Assembly (NCBI GenBank): GCA_012274445.1
Contig: JAAROD010000029.1
Span: 496,001 to 560,000, forward strand
DNA length: 64,000 nt
Source of the DNA: Sclerotiophoma versabilis
Taxonomy: Eukaryota > Ascomycota > Dothideomycetes > Pleosporales > Didymellaceae
Direction of reading: 5' to 3'
Below the pieces are notes generated by a model. That model did no database searches. It had not been told where the DNA came from and was given only the letters and a program-made list of their open reading frames with translations. A program made the translations under genes and the position numbers. How positions within the stretch are numbered: position 1 is the stretch's first letter; every line of letters begins with the position of its first letter. Shown one piece after another: positions 22,554 to 32,803 of the stretch.

Positions 22554-23020
22554 ATGAAGGTCACGATTAGGGAATGGAATGCAGTTGCCGCATGGCGTTG
22601 GGATATGCCTGATGACGATGTTTGTGGCATCTGCCGCAACCCATATGACAGCACCTGCTCCAAGTGCAAGTTCCCAGGCGATGAGTGCCCGCTGCGTGCG
22701 TTGATGTACCATTGCTTCAAAACTATGCTGACTGTTCGTAGTCCTCGGCGAGTGCAACCACTCTTTCCACATGGTATGCGACAAGTTATTCACCGCAGGA
22801 CCACATCTAATCAAGTTAGCACTGCATCTTCTCGTGGCTCAAGCAGGAGAGCTCACAAGAAAAATGCCCCATGTGCCGTCAACGCAAGTCGCCCGGATCT
22901 CATCCACCTTTATGTAGCCGTGACTGACACCAACACACAGCCTTTAAGTCAAAGAGTCAAGACGCCGCGGCCGCCGGTGCCGAAGAACTTACGCAGGCGC
23001 CAGACAGCAGCCCCGTATAA
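22554..23020 (+). CDS. apc11: Anaphase-promoting complex RING subunit APC11
   Basis: RING-H2 subunit of the APC/C ubiquitin ligase that recruits the E2 enzyme to mark securin and mitotic cyclins for destruction. Exons 22554-22695, 22742-22773, 22820-22883 and 22941-23020 give 106 codons. Diagnostic sequence: MKVTIREWNAVAAWRWD, then CGICRNPYD, CSKCKFPGDECPL, GECNHSFHMHCIFSWLK and CPMCRQPFK, with all zinc ligands present. The last intron (22884-22940) must use a GC donor (GCAAGT). The nearest GT donor (22888) would put a stop codon two codons after the junction, whereas the GC donor gives the expected CRQPFKSK continuation. The acidic/Ala tail after the RING is lineage-specific. Confidence 0.93.
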
Positions 23021-23373
23021 ACGAATGCTCTCGAGCGAGATCTCACGATGACACGAATATGAATAAGGCGTTTTGCGTGCCTTGACTAGGCTGATGTAAT
23101 CATGCGAGGAAAGGGTTGGGTTTATATCTGCAGACTGCAGACTGCAGACGAAAGCATCCACGCAGCCTTGTTGACACTACCGGCGTTCGGAAGATATGCC
23201 TGGGAAATGCTTGTAGGTAGACGACAAGATCAAGCCATCACTTGAACTTGCTTTCCTGACACCAGATGCACATGTTAATGTGTGCACGGACCCATTCTTT
23301 ATCGATTAGCAACTTCAAGCTCAACCGGAGCTCCGGTAGCTCTTAGCCCACGATCCATCGAACGCCCTCTACC

Positions 23374-24273
23374 ATGTTCAACAAGCCAAGTCTATCCAAA
23401 TCGCCTCCGCCGCTACAGTCAACAAATTCACCGGCATCACCAGCTCTCGCGCAGTTCGAAGACCCTCCCGCCCAAGATCTGCCTAAAGAGCACCAGCCAC
23501 AGCCTGACGAGGCATCAGTCGAAGATGAGACACCGTATCTCGAGCCCAGCTCCGGGCAGACTCTCCTACCTCCGCCAAATTTTAGACCATTCTTCACTCT
23601 CGTAGAAGACTCCACTTCGGGCGAGCATTATCATCCATACGTACATTATGTGTTTGCAGATGATGACCCGGTCATTGTGACTGCTGCAACTATGCGCGGT
23701 ATGGGCTTGGACGATACAAACTATCTGCCGCGTGATACTTCAGATATCCATGGAGATCAAGACCAAGAGGGTGAGGAAGAGGAGGAGGAAGGCGACTCGC
23801 CAGTCGAGTCTCCTCTCCCGCCCCCAATACCGGGTGTCAGGGAGCACTACCTCATCATCGATGTAGGAGCGGACGGGCGCACGGTAGTCGATGCACAGTC
23901 ACTGTCATCGTCCTGGCAGATAACGAACGCTTCTACACGGACTGCGCCTTCATTCGACGCGAGCTCGCCAGACAAAGGTCTTATGCTGCATATAGAAGGA
24001 GTGGAGATACCTGGCAAGAAGAAAAGCAAAGGCAAGGGACAGCCTGGAGATAACATACTGAATGAGGCAAGAGAGCGGAATCAGTGCGACGTATTCGCGG
24101 CTCTGGACGGCTTGGTAGAAGGCATCGAAGGCAGTCTCGCTGTTGCTAGCAGAATCACAGGCTTTGGGTCTAGAGAAAAGGATGAGAACGTACAGGCCGA
24201 GCCGAATCCAGAAACAGAAGAGAAGAGCATCGCGGAAACAAATCTCCTCCTAGATTTTCATCGCACTGGGTGA
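23374..24273 (+). CDS. Conserved fungal protein of unknown function
   Basis: Single-exon frame of 299 residues. The N-terminal 70 residues are Pro/Ser-rich and disordered. A compact segment follows (PPNFRPFFTLVEDSTSGEHY, then HPYVHYVFADDDPVIVTAA), an acidic run of Glu/Asp (about residues 131-148), and a second ordered part (HYLIIDVGADGRTVVDAQSL to LMLHIEGVEIPGKKK). No membrane segment, signal peptide or catalytic motif is visible. The FRPFFTLVED...HYVFADDD layout looks like a conserved ascomycete family, but I know no name or role for it. Codon use and context are normal. Confidence 0.75.
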   Translation: MFNKPSLSKSPPPLQSTNSPASPALAQFEDPPAQDLPKEHQPQPDEASVEDETPYLEPSSGQTLLPPPNFRPFFTLVEDSTSGEHYHPYVHYVFADDDPVIVTAATMRGMGLDDTNYLPRDTSDIHGDQDQEGEEEEEEGDSPVESPLPPPIPGVREHYLIIDVGADGRTVVDAQSLSSSWQITNASTRTAPSFDASSPDKGLMLHIEGVEIPGKKKSKGKGQPGDNILNEARERNQCDVFAALDGLVEGIEGSLAVASRITGFGSREKDENVQAEPNPETEEKSIAETNLLLDFHRTG

Positions 24274-24737
24274 CACTGGTCGCACCCAGGCGGTGCCGAC
24301 AAGGCTCGATAGGTACCGCTCAAAAACTGGAGCAGGCTCCAATCCTGCAGCAAAAATTGTAACGCTCCCGTGTAGCGTGAAGCCGCTTAACGATTTACGA
24401 AGTATAATAATGCCACAATAATCCCACTTACCGGACAAGGCTCTGTAAACTCTACAGTATCTATGTAACTTTTCCATAGCGCACCGTAGGTCTGCTTAAT
24501 GTTTGCTGGCCTGCAAGCTCGCACTAGATCAACGGAAGCTTTTGAGATGCCGTAGCTCGGTCGTTACTTCGCTTCTGTCGCGCTTGCTGCTAAACATGAA
24601 GCACGAACGATATGTTCAGTAAGTACTTGGTTGAGTCTCTCACCTCATCATATTTGAGCATGAGGCTCTCCCTCTTTTGTATCTGCATTCCTTCACCAAG
24701 CCACAAGTCCTTACCAGGAACACCTACGGCAGCAATG
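24274..24737. other. Intergenic, nothing supported
   Basis: A stretch at 24331-24347 (GCAGG-CTCCAAT-CCTGC) resembles a tRNA T-arm, but no matching acceptor, D-arm or anticodon arm was found around it. No gene is supported. Confidence 0.4.
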
Positions 24738-25522
24738 ACAACTCTCTATTGCCTCCTCTACGTTTTCCTTTCTTTTAACATCACGCAAGCTTGCAAGCTC
24801 GACAAGAGACTCAATGCATCCCACTTTCTCGGCTCTTTCGACTTCATCAACACCCACGATGAGTACACCAGTGGATGTGCTGGCTAAGCCTTGCGGCATG
24901 TGGCTTGCTTTCTATTTTTCTAACAACAGAAGATGCTCATTGTCTTCTATCTTGCTGACAGACTATACTAGCTGGCTTCTGCACAACGATGAGCACGATG
25001 GCGACTTCTATTCTGAGATCGACATCGTCGAGTCTGTCTTTTGTTTCACTCGAAACGAGATCACCTTGCTTACAAAACCCTCTGAGTGCACCGTGACAGC
25101 TTAAGAGAGCACCGGCAATATCTTCAGCACCAACTGCAACTACGACATTGGAGGTTGCGATGTCACTACCCCTCATGGCGCCTTCGGCAACTCTTTCAAT
25201 AAGAACGGCGGCGGTGTTTGGGCTACACAGATTGAAGCTGGAGGCATCAAGATCTGGTACTTCGCGAACTCTGCTATTCTAGCCGACATCAAGAGCGACA
25301 GTCCCGATCCAAGCACGTGGGGCACACCAGTCATGAGCTTTGTGTCGCAAAACTGTAACATTCGCAATGCGCGAAGAAGATGAAGTTTGTCAGTGTCGCT
25401 ACGCACATTGGATCTGTGATGCTAACATCTGCCCAGATCATCAACATCGCTTTCTGCGGCAAGTTTGCAGGCGGTAAGGCTTGGAAAGACTATACGCAGT
25501 GCCGCGCGAAGGGGGGAACGTA
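24738..25522 (+). pseudogene. Decayed GH16 beta-glucanase
   Basis: Relic of a secreted GH16 endo-1,3(4)-beta-glucanase. The first piece still encodes a signal-peptide-like start (MTTLYCLLYVFLSFNITQA) and FLGSFDFINTHDEYTSG before a stop. A piece of the jelly roll appears to be missing. Then comes the active-site strand as SEIDIVES (both Glu and the Asp kept), an in-frame TAA at 25102-25104, then GNIFSTNCNYDIGGCDV, FNKNGGGVWATQIEAGGIKI, SPDPSTWGTPVMSF and, after a frame change, IINIAFCGKFAGG. At least two stops and one frame change block translation. The TAA could stem from a C-to-T change in a CAA codon, as RIP makes. No intact copy is in the window. Confidence 0.85.
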
Positions 25523-25664
25523 GGAGACGATGATGATACCCCCGAAATGAATGGCGAACTCAGATTGAGCCTTCTTCTGGCTGTTCTCTCTGATCTAAGC
25601 TGCTGTCAATCCCATGTGCCCACACGTACGATGAGCAATTCCATGCTAACCTACAAAGTTTGCG

Positions 25665-26390
25665 CTACCAGGGAATGACTTCCCCAAATCGATCGACTAA
25701 TTTCCCGCTGTCCTCCTTCTTCAGACGTTCCATGACCTCCAAACAATCCTGAAGACTCTCCTCGGCACTGATGGCGCCCTCTTCCTTGCATTGCACTAGC
25801 CCCGTCTCGACTCTTCCTGGATGCAGCAGCAGAAATGTAACCTCCGGCACGTCAAGCGAAAAGCTCTTTACCACCGCATTCAACGCTGCCTTGCTAGCCC
25901 GATACGCGTAACCCCCACCCACCTCATTCGCGCTCACGCTACCCATCCTCGAACTCAGAACGACAACTCTGGCATCCTCTGAGAGCTTTAGATTGGGCAA
26001 GAAGGAGGTTATAACGTTGAACGTGCCCCATGTATTCACTTCGAATGTCTTAGTGAAAGTAGAGTGGTCCATGACATCCAACGTCTCTGCAGCCGCGACA
26101 TCTCCCCACTTCTCTTTCACGACCCGTGGGACTAGGCCACGGATTCCAGCGCAGTGGACGAGTATGTCGATAGGCTTATCTTCAACTCCAATCAGTACCG
26201 AGCGGAGTTCAGAGTTGGAAATTATGTTTGTTTGGAAGAACAATGTGTTTTTGAGTTGGGCCACGTTCGGTGGTAAGAGCGCGGTGTCGATAGCAATGAT
26301 TAGTGGAGAGGGCGTTTGGGAAGCATAGTGCTTCAGGAATGCCAGGCCGAGGCCGGATGAGGCGCCTGTTATGAGGATCGTTTGAGGCAT
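25665..26390 (-). CDS. Short-chain dehydrogenase/reductase
   Basis: NAD(P)-dependent oxidoreductase of the classical SDR fold, 241 residues, single exon. The cofactor motif is TGASSGLG (residues 8-15); the catalytic Ser is in VVLSSRMGS (146/147) and the Tyr/Lys pair is Y163-x3-K167 in YAYRASKAA. The usual NNAG motif reads HCAG, a tolerated variant in fungal members. HPGRVETGL follows the active site. The substrate is unknown. It is divergent from a flavin-reductase-like gene across 357 bases, so the two may be co-expressed. Confidence 0.9.
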   Translation of the reverse strand: MPQTILITGASSGLGLAFLKHYASQTPSPLIIAIDTALLPPNVAQLKNTLFFQTNIISNSELRSVLIGVEDKPIDILVHCAGIRGLVPRVVKEKWGDVAAAETLDVMDHSTFTKTFEVNTWGTFNVITSFLPNLKLSEDARVVVLSSRMGSVSANEVGGGYAYRASKAALNAVVKSFSLDVPEVTFLLLHPGRVETGLVQCKEEGAISAEESLQDCLEVMERLKKEDSGKLVDRFGEVIPW

Positions 26391-26747
26391 CGTTGCTGGG
26401 TGTACGCGGTTTCGGATGCTTGGAGTTGCGGATGCTTGTGGTTGGTTGCCCGAGTCAACACCGAGAGTGGACTACTTTGACCAAGGATGAGCAGTTGACC
26501 GAGTCTCAGTGAGGAAATTGCGGTGTTGCGAGACGCTTGTTCGCGCGGATACGTGCATTAGCGTATGACGTTCAGGGTCCGATTACAGTTGCCGATGCTG
26601 TGGTTCCCCGCTTATTGCCGAGTAGCATCAGCTTGCTTCGGGACAAACGACTATATATGTGGTATCAAGAGGTATAAACACGTGAAAAGCTGGGATCAAA
26701 CTTTGCTCCTGTATCAATAAGACGCTATTCCTAAGAAGACACCGAAG
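26391..26747. promoter_or_regulatory. Divergent promoter region, SDR and flavin-reductase-like gene
   Basis: 357 bases between opposing starts. A TATATATG stretch lies near 26651, about 95 bases before the plus-strand ATG. No operator was recognised. Confidence 0.4.
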
Positions 26748-27641
26748 ATGTTCTACCGCCCGGGCAAAGACGACCATGGTCTCCCTCACGACCCTTTCAA
26801 GGTAACCTTAACCTCTGCTTGATCGATATTGCAGTCCCATCACCCTACCCAAAAAATCAAGGCAAGATCCTGACTGTCCTAGGCCTGCGTTGTCCCACGC
26901 CCCATCGGCTGGATATCTACACTTTCCCCCACCGGTCAAGCCAATCTCGCACCGTACTCTCAGTTTAATAATCTTACCTTTGACCCACCCTATGTGATGT
27001 TCAGCGCGAACCAGACCCCTACCGCGCAGCAAAAGGACACCGTCAGAAACACTGAAGCCACAGGAAAGTTCTGCTGGAACCTCGCGACGTATGACTTACG
27101 CGAAGCCGTCAATATCAGCGCGGAGCAGACGGAATACGGTGTTGATGAGTTCGAGAGAGCTGGGCTGGCAAAAGTAGATAGCAAGATAAGCGAGGTGGAA
27201 GTGCAAGGCGAGAAGAGAAAGATCCCAATGGTAAAAGACAGCCCCGTACGGTTTGAGTGCGAGCATCACACGACTTTGCGATTGCCAGGCAATCCGCCAG
27301 TTGGCTCTGTGGATGTGGTGATTGGCAAGGTTGTCGGCATTCATATCGACGAGAGAGTGTTGACGGGTGGGAAGATCGATATCCAGAAGACCGGTGAGTT
27401 ACTGTTTGTTCGACACTCGATGTTTGAGGTGCTGACGCCAATAGTTCCGATCGCGCGATGCGGCTACTATGAGTATGCCAAAATCACGGAGGTGTTTGAG
27501 ATGACTGTCCCAGGCTTATCTGAAGACATCATGGCGGGGTTGGAGGGGAACAGTAAGAAGTTTCGTGGAAAGGTCGGAAAGGAGATTGAGCATGATGGAG
27601 TGGTGAGGGGTGATGATGCAGAGGTCGAGAAAAAAGATTGA
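26748..27641 (+). CDS. Flavin reductase-like FMN-binding protein
   Basis: Member of the flavin reductase-like (split-barrel, DIM6/NTAB) family, which binds FMN and often passes reduced flavin to a partner oxygenase. Exons 26748-26801, 26883-27393 and 27445-27641 give 254 codons. Diagnostic start: FKACVVPRPIGWISTLSPTG, then NLAPYSQFNNLTFDPPYVMF, KDTVRNTEATGKFCWNLAT, and FECEHHTTLRLPGNPPVGSV with VDVVIGKVVGIHIDE. After the last intron VPIARCGYYEYAKI ends the domain and a charged tail follows. The real partner is unknown; the divergent SDR is a candidate by position only. Confidence 0.9.
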
Positions 27642-27929
27642 AGAAATGCTAGGCTGAGTATATTGTGTATTTAGCTTAAGAGCCAGAGGTTGAAGACCCC
27701 GGTTTCTCATAAAAGGATTCTGTCCGGGCCTCCTATTCGATAGAATTTGTGAGGCATTACGATCCACCGGAGAGATATATCGTCGGCCTGTGGTTCTGCA
27801 ACACGCATGTGCGCGGCATGATGTACGATCGAAACAAACGTGAAATAATACTAGGAAAGGCGCATCGTTGCCAGTTGAGCATCTCCGATTATAGGTTGTT
27901 TGCAAAATACCAAGAGCACTCTATAACTT
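27642..27929. other. Flank between FMN protein gene and AT-rich island
   Basis: Normal base composition gives way to AT-rich DNA near 27930. An open frame at 27749-27931 has no family pattern. Confidence 0.4.
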
Positions 27930-28587
27930 AGCTTAACTATGCCGCTAGATCTAGTTTGTTAGCGTTTTGTAGTACAAACAATATCTTACTACATTCTGTA
28001 CCTACTAACATAGTATAAGAAAGCTTATATTACTTCAATTAGTAGCTTATCATAGTTCGGTAGTATTATAGCCTAATAGCTTATAAATTAAAGTTAGAAT
28101 ATATAACTTTAGTAAGTAGTAAGGCCTTTTAATCTACTTAATATTATTAGACTCTTAATCTAAAGGTACTAAAGAAGAAGGTTATAACACAGGATAGGAT
28201 GATATAGACAGCTACAGGGTCAATTAGTAGACTATAGACTATTCGCTGGAGACTAGTAAACAGACTAGAAGGGACTATATGTTATAGGCTGAGCCCTAGA
28301 TGTACAAGACTACGTACAAGACCCGCTTACATGCCCTGCTAAGCATAGCTTGGTAACAGAAAGTACATCCTGTACGGAGAGAAACCTCTTTTCCCTATCT
28401 TTCTGCTTCTGTAGCTAGGACAAATGCATACTCGTTAGATGGCTACTTTGACCCTTAACACTATATATAGTAAGGTTACCCTACCTAAGGTACCTTCTAG
28501 TTCTTCTAGGCTAGAGAGCCTAAGGGGCCTAATTACATATTACCATAGGAGTAGTATATTTACTTACTATATACTGCTATAAAAGAT

Positions 28588-28607
28588 ACTGCTTATTAAT
28601 AAGCAGT
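28588..28607. repeat. Perfect 20-bp palindrome
   Basis: ACTGCTTATTAATAAGCAGT reads the same on both strands. Two related half-copies follow within 90 bases. Confidence 0.8.
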
Positions 28608-28657
28608 TCTGTTACATTTATAGCAAACCTAGTGTTATTTATTAACAAGCAGTACTT

Positions 28658-28686
28658 ACGTGCGTTATGCTTATTAACAAGCACGT
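28658..28686. repeat. Inverted repeat ACGTGC...GCACGT
   Basis: Six-base arms (28658-28663 and 28681-28686) enclose a TTATTAACAA-containing loop that shares its core with the palindrome just upstream. Possibly the end structure of a degraded element. Confidence 0.55.
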
Positions 28687-28760
28687 TATATAACTTGAAT
28701 ATGAAGCCTTTCTGTCTCTACCAAGCCGCATTTGACCCTAGTAAGTAGGAGGCTAGTGAG

Positions 28761-28898
28761 GTGTTACTTTTTGCTGTGCCGTCTCCTCCGCGGGGGATCG
28801 TAACAGCGACATAAAATTTTATGTCAATTTTAAGCGCCTAGAACCTTGGCAGACGGGACGGCGCGCCTGAATCTAGCAGTTACTAGACAGAGTAACAC
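28761..28898. mobile_element. Possible MITE-like segment with 8-bp inverted ends
   Basis: GTGTTACT at 28761-28768 and its reverse complement AGTAACAC at 28891-28898 bracket 138 bases of higher GC than the adjoining island. Inside is an 18-bp perfect palindrome, GACATAAAATTTTATGTC (28808-28825). No clear target-site duplication is visible and no second copy exists in the window, so this may be chance. Confidence 0.25.
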
Positions 28899-29146
28899 TA
28901 GCAACTAACTCATCTCTTTTCTTTACTGACCTTCTCTATCTGGTGTTCAAAGCCTTACATAGATCCACCGCCTGATGGAAGACCGGTAAAGACGGCTGAA
29001 TACAAAAATTTTCACGTAGAGACATTCTGTGATAATGTTCCTGGCGTGATAAGAACGTCTATAAGAACTCGACGTTGTCTCTAGCCAGAGAACACTCATC
29101 AACCAGAGACAGCAGCTAGCCGTCTCATCCCAAACTTATCGCCAGT

Positions 29147-29683
29147 ATGAAGTTCTCGCTCGCCTTCCTCGCTTCCCTTATCAGCCTTGTCCAGCTGTGC
29201 AGCGCCAACTTTGATATTTACTCCGTCGAAGAGGCGTCTGGAAGGGACAATGTATACTTCTGGCAGGTTTTTAACAGCGACCCTTCCTGCAATGATGTCC
29301 TGAAAGGCGCCCGCAGCTACCTTTACTTGTCAAACGTCAGCCAGAACGAAGGCTTCCGCTGCAAGGGCACTTGCAGCCGTGAAGAACGCGCTGATGGTAT
29401 TCTGGAGCTGGAAATGCGTTTTAAGAGCAATCCCCTCTATCATTGGAGTATGTTAATCCTATCTGTTTTTGTAATATACCTTTGCTAAGACTAATGCTCT
29501 CTGGTAGCTATCTACAAGGACAGAGGCTACCAAATGTATGGTCTTGACGGCAAAGTTTACGGCCAATGTGTTCCATTCCCAAACAACAACTTCAACTGCC
29601 CCGGATTCGGCGCTGTTGTAGCGGGCCGTCGCAAGTTTCGCTGCACTACGAATTTCACTGCTCGGCAGATTGGCTGGACTTAG
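29147..29683 (+). CDS. Small secreted cysteine-rich protein, effector candidate
   Basis: Exons 29147-29447 and 29508-29683 give 159 codons. Residues 1-20 (MKFSLAFLASLISLVQLCSA) are a clear signal peptide. The mature part of about 138 residues has six cysteines (48, 72, 76, 121, 131, 146), enough for three disulfides, and no membrane segment. Aromatic and basic residues are common; the C-terminal half carries TIYKDRGYQMYGLDG and RRKFRC. It resembles a type of small secreted protein found in several copies in Pleosporales, but I know no characterised member. It starts about 430 bases from the AT-rich island, a setting often seen for fungal effectors. A host-directed role is inference; an extracellular or wall role is equally possible. 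Confidence 0.85.
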
Positions 29684-30266
29684 TTAGATTCGCCAAGTAG
29701 ACGTTTGAAGGTTCTCTTGTTTATCTTCCATGCCGGTTCAGGCTTCAGCTATGGCATTGATGAAGGTAGCGCATGCATACCCATGATGAATGGACGAGAT
29801 CAAGGGATATTTTTAATAGATAGAGACTTGAGATGGAAAAATGTGGATATGGGTCCAGCTTCTAGCAGCTCCTTGTCTGCTATTTTGTCACTTTACCTCA
29901 ATCAACTCTGTTACCAGATCGCTGTCTTTCATGCTTGTGAAGTCCGCCTTACAGAAAGTGAGGTTTCTGCACCGCCACACTAGCTGCCGTCTGAGCTCGC
30001 TGAGATAATGCATCACGCGAATCCGTGCATCACGCGCACAGACACGGTAGCGCTGACCAACATCATCGTGCTTTCCTATTGGCACCCACCAAAGACACTG
30101 CCACGATCATGAGCCTTGGTGTGGACTTCTTTACGCATCACTCAGTCGCTGCAGGGATGTTTTCTACACGATCGCAACACTCTTATAGGGCTGTACGAGA
30201 CCGATACAACACATGAGCGCGTCTGCCACGCCATCTTCTGCCTGAGCACAGTCTCCTACTTCCACG
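29684..30266. other. Intergenic, nothing recognised
   Basis: 3' region of the secreted protein gene and 5' region of the F-box gene. Small open frames (29705-29983, 30025-30216) lack family patterns. Confidence 0.4.
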
Positions 30267-32803
30267 ATGGACGATCTGCTTCCATCTTACGAAAGTGCGA
30301 TTCAGCGAGACCCATGGATGTTCATTGCACCATACCTGCCCTCAGATGATATATGTTCTGCAGCTCTTGTGTGCAAGAAATGGCATGCGATCTTCACACC
30401 ACACCTGTGGGGTAGTCCTGCTTCACATTTCGGTGTGGAAAATGATACAGTCTATGGTAAGCCGTAGAGTTGTTGTAAACATGACAAATTTGCTGAGCTG
30501 CTACAGTCGCGTTGACGCGCTTTAAGCGCACCTTGCCGTACGCACGATCCTATGTACGGGAGCTTACGCACACGCTCCAGTTCCCGCCAGCTCATGCCGA
30601 GATCTATGGAGGCCCACATTCTGAGTGGTTACGAGACTGTCTCGAGCGACTGCCTTATCTCCAATGCCTCATGGTCAATGACTTACCCTTCTTCGACCAT
30701 GCAGCACTCTTGACGTTGCGACATGCCAGCTCATGGTGGAACGCTCATCGCCGGAGCGCTTTCCCAGTCTATGGTCTGCGCTTGTTGGATGCTTCTGGCT
30801 GCACTAATGCAACATCCACTGGGCTTGCAGAGGCTCTGCCTCATTTTCCCGACCTTGTATCTTTGGACTTGTCAAGGACACCAGCTGCTCGATCTGAGAT
30901 GGTTCTCGGCAAGTTGAAGTACCTTCGTAGTTTGCGAGTGCTGAACCTGGAGGGTCTTGGTCTGAAAGATGCGGAGTTTGCAATCGTTGCACCTGCTATT
31001 GGAGCCCGTGTCAGAAGTCTCAATATTAGGGACAACTATTTAACAGATGCAAGCGCTAGACTAATGTTGGAGCATTGTCTGAAGGAGACTATCATAGCAC
31101 AGCACATCACTAGGTCTCCTTTACCTCCCGTCGAAGATGACCGGCTAAGTGGCGATCTGGACGTTTATGAATCTGAGGATCTCGTCAGCCATCTTCGCCA
31201 GCGACTGACTATGGGGTTCGTCGGTAGCCTGGCTATCGAAGAGAGCAGAGACATGGGTATTACTCACCTGTTCCTTTCGAGAAACTGTGTGACGGTCGAA
31301 GGGATTTCTGGACTTCTTCGATCTAAACGCCTTTGTGTCCTCGACATCGGGGTATTACCTGCTGTGTTGATGAGACCTGTGCAGCCATTATATGAGGATG
31401 CTGACTGCAGCATGGATCTCCCTGGTGTTGAAAAGTTGACGCCCATTCTTTCCGAGTTTGCCGCAACAAAGTTGAAATATCTGAGGGTCAATTACCAGAT
31501 CGTGACTGAGGATGCGCCAGTCAGTGCGCTCCCATCACCGCGGGCAGAGCTGGATGGGGACCTCGGTCATTATACGCCTTCTGTCGCGCAGGAACTTGAA
31601 GCCCAGCAACAGCACGAATTGGAAAATTCCCAGCAGCCAACTCCCATGCCTGAACTTGGCTCCACAATGAACGCTATTTTTGAACTCCCTGGAAGTACCG
31701 CTTTTCCAGTAGAGCTTCCTGGATCATTCCCGGCAAAGGCCCCGTCGGCAGAGCGCAGGAGTGGCTACATCACACGAACGCCATCAATTAAAGTCACCTC
31801 AGAGCCACAAGATCTCGAACGAGGTGCAGCGTTTGCGCCAGAACCTATCTTTGTAGATTCACCGGTGTCACCTGTCGGCCCTCTTTTGCCCGACAGTGTC
31901 AACCACAGGCCACTCTTGCCTGGAAATTCGACGCTCGATCATCCAGCGGCACTTTCGCCTATTCAAACCCCCTCGCGCGACTCTGTTTCGAGCGAACTCA
32001 TTAGCAGAAGGTCACGACATAACTCCACTCACTTTGTCGAGGATCGAAGGGCCAGACTCGAACTACGCCAATCGCAAGAGAATCGTTTGCATCCGGGAAT
32101 ACTTCCCAAAGTGCATACCTTGGTCCTGACTGACGTACCAACGTCGACAAATGATCCAACCATCATCCACCGACTCATACAATACATCAAAGATGCTGCG
32201 GAGGAAGCATATATAGCCAGACAGCGTGCAAAGCACACTTACATGCTACCACCTGGGCGTAGCCGAAATGTCGCTGAGCGGGAGTACGCACATAGTCTCT
32301 TCACACTGAAGCGCATCGTATTTGAGATGGCACCTCCCCAGGTAGAACACAAGAAAATCTCCACAAGCTGGAGAGCATACCCCACAAAGTCATCAACAGA
32401 GGACGCCGATTCAGAAGCTTTCTGGGAGGCGGCAACACACGACTTTTCTTTCTTCAACGATGAAGAGTGTGGTGTTCCTAAAAAAGAGCCTGGGCGTGGG
32501 TTACCATTGGCAGCGATGAGTGGCCTCGAGTTGGCTGTACATCACCATGCACCATCACCACCCCAGCCTATAAGGGTAGAGGCGGAAATGCAGCCACAAC
32601 TTGACATTGTTGCAGAGATCAGCAAGTTTCGTAAAGGCAAGAAGGCTGCGTACAACAGCCTACTTGACATGGGTGAAGTTGATCCAGAGGTCGAAGGCTA
32701 CTGGCCTGGAGATATTACCGTCGTGAGGAAGCCGGTAGATGCAGATGGAGGAGAGCTTGACTGCTATGGCAACAGGTACAAAGGATGGGGCTTGTACCGG
32801 TGA
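30267..32803 (+). CDS. F-box / leucine-rich repeat protein
   Basis: Probable substrate receptor of an SCF ubiquitin ligase. Exons 30267-30456 and 30507-32803 give 829 codons. The N-terminal F-box covers about residues 15-50 (WMFIAPYLPSDDICSAALVC, then KKWHAIFTPHLW). Leucine-rich repeats follow: LRLLDASGCTNATS, LVSLDLSRTPAARSE, LRSLRVLNLEGLGLKDAEF, VRSLNIRDNYLTDASA, THLFLSRNCVTVEGI. The second half is a long Pro/Ser-rich, probably disordered region and then a conserved C-terminal block (SLLDMGEVDPEVEGYWPGDI, ending YGNRYKGWGLYR). The target is unknown. Nothing appears broken. Confidence 0.9.

Larger units (their letters stand above)
27930..28720. repeat. AT-rich, TpA-rich island, probable RIP-degraded repeat
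   Basis: Composition changes abruptly: long runs of TA, TAGTA and TATA-type words, hardly any CpG, and stops in every frame, against GC-balanced genes on both sides. This is the look of a transposable element inactivated by repeat-induced point mutation (C-to-T at CpA). No coding domain is readable, so the element cannot be classified. The pieces GCTTATTAATAAGCAG, TTATTAACAAGCAG and GCTTATTAACAAGCAC recur at 28591-28684. Confidence 0.75.

Noticed and set aside
24331..24347. tRNA T-arm-like stem GCAGG-CTCCAAT-CCTGC
   Set aside because: No matching acceptor stem, D-arm or anticodon arm in either direction, and the loop departs from TTCRANN.
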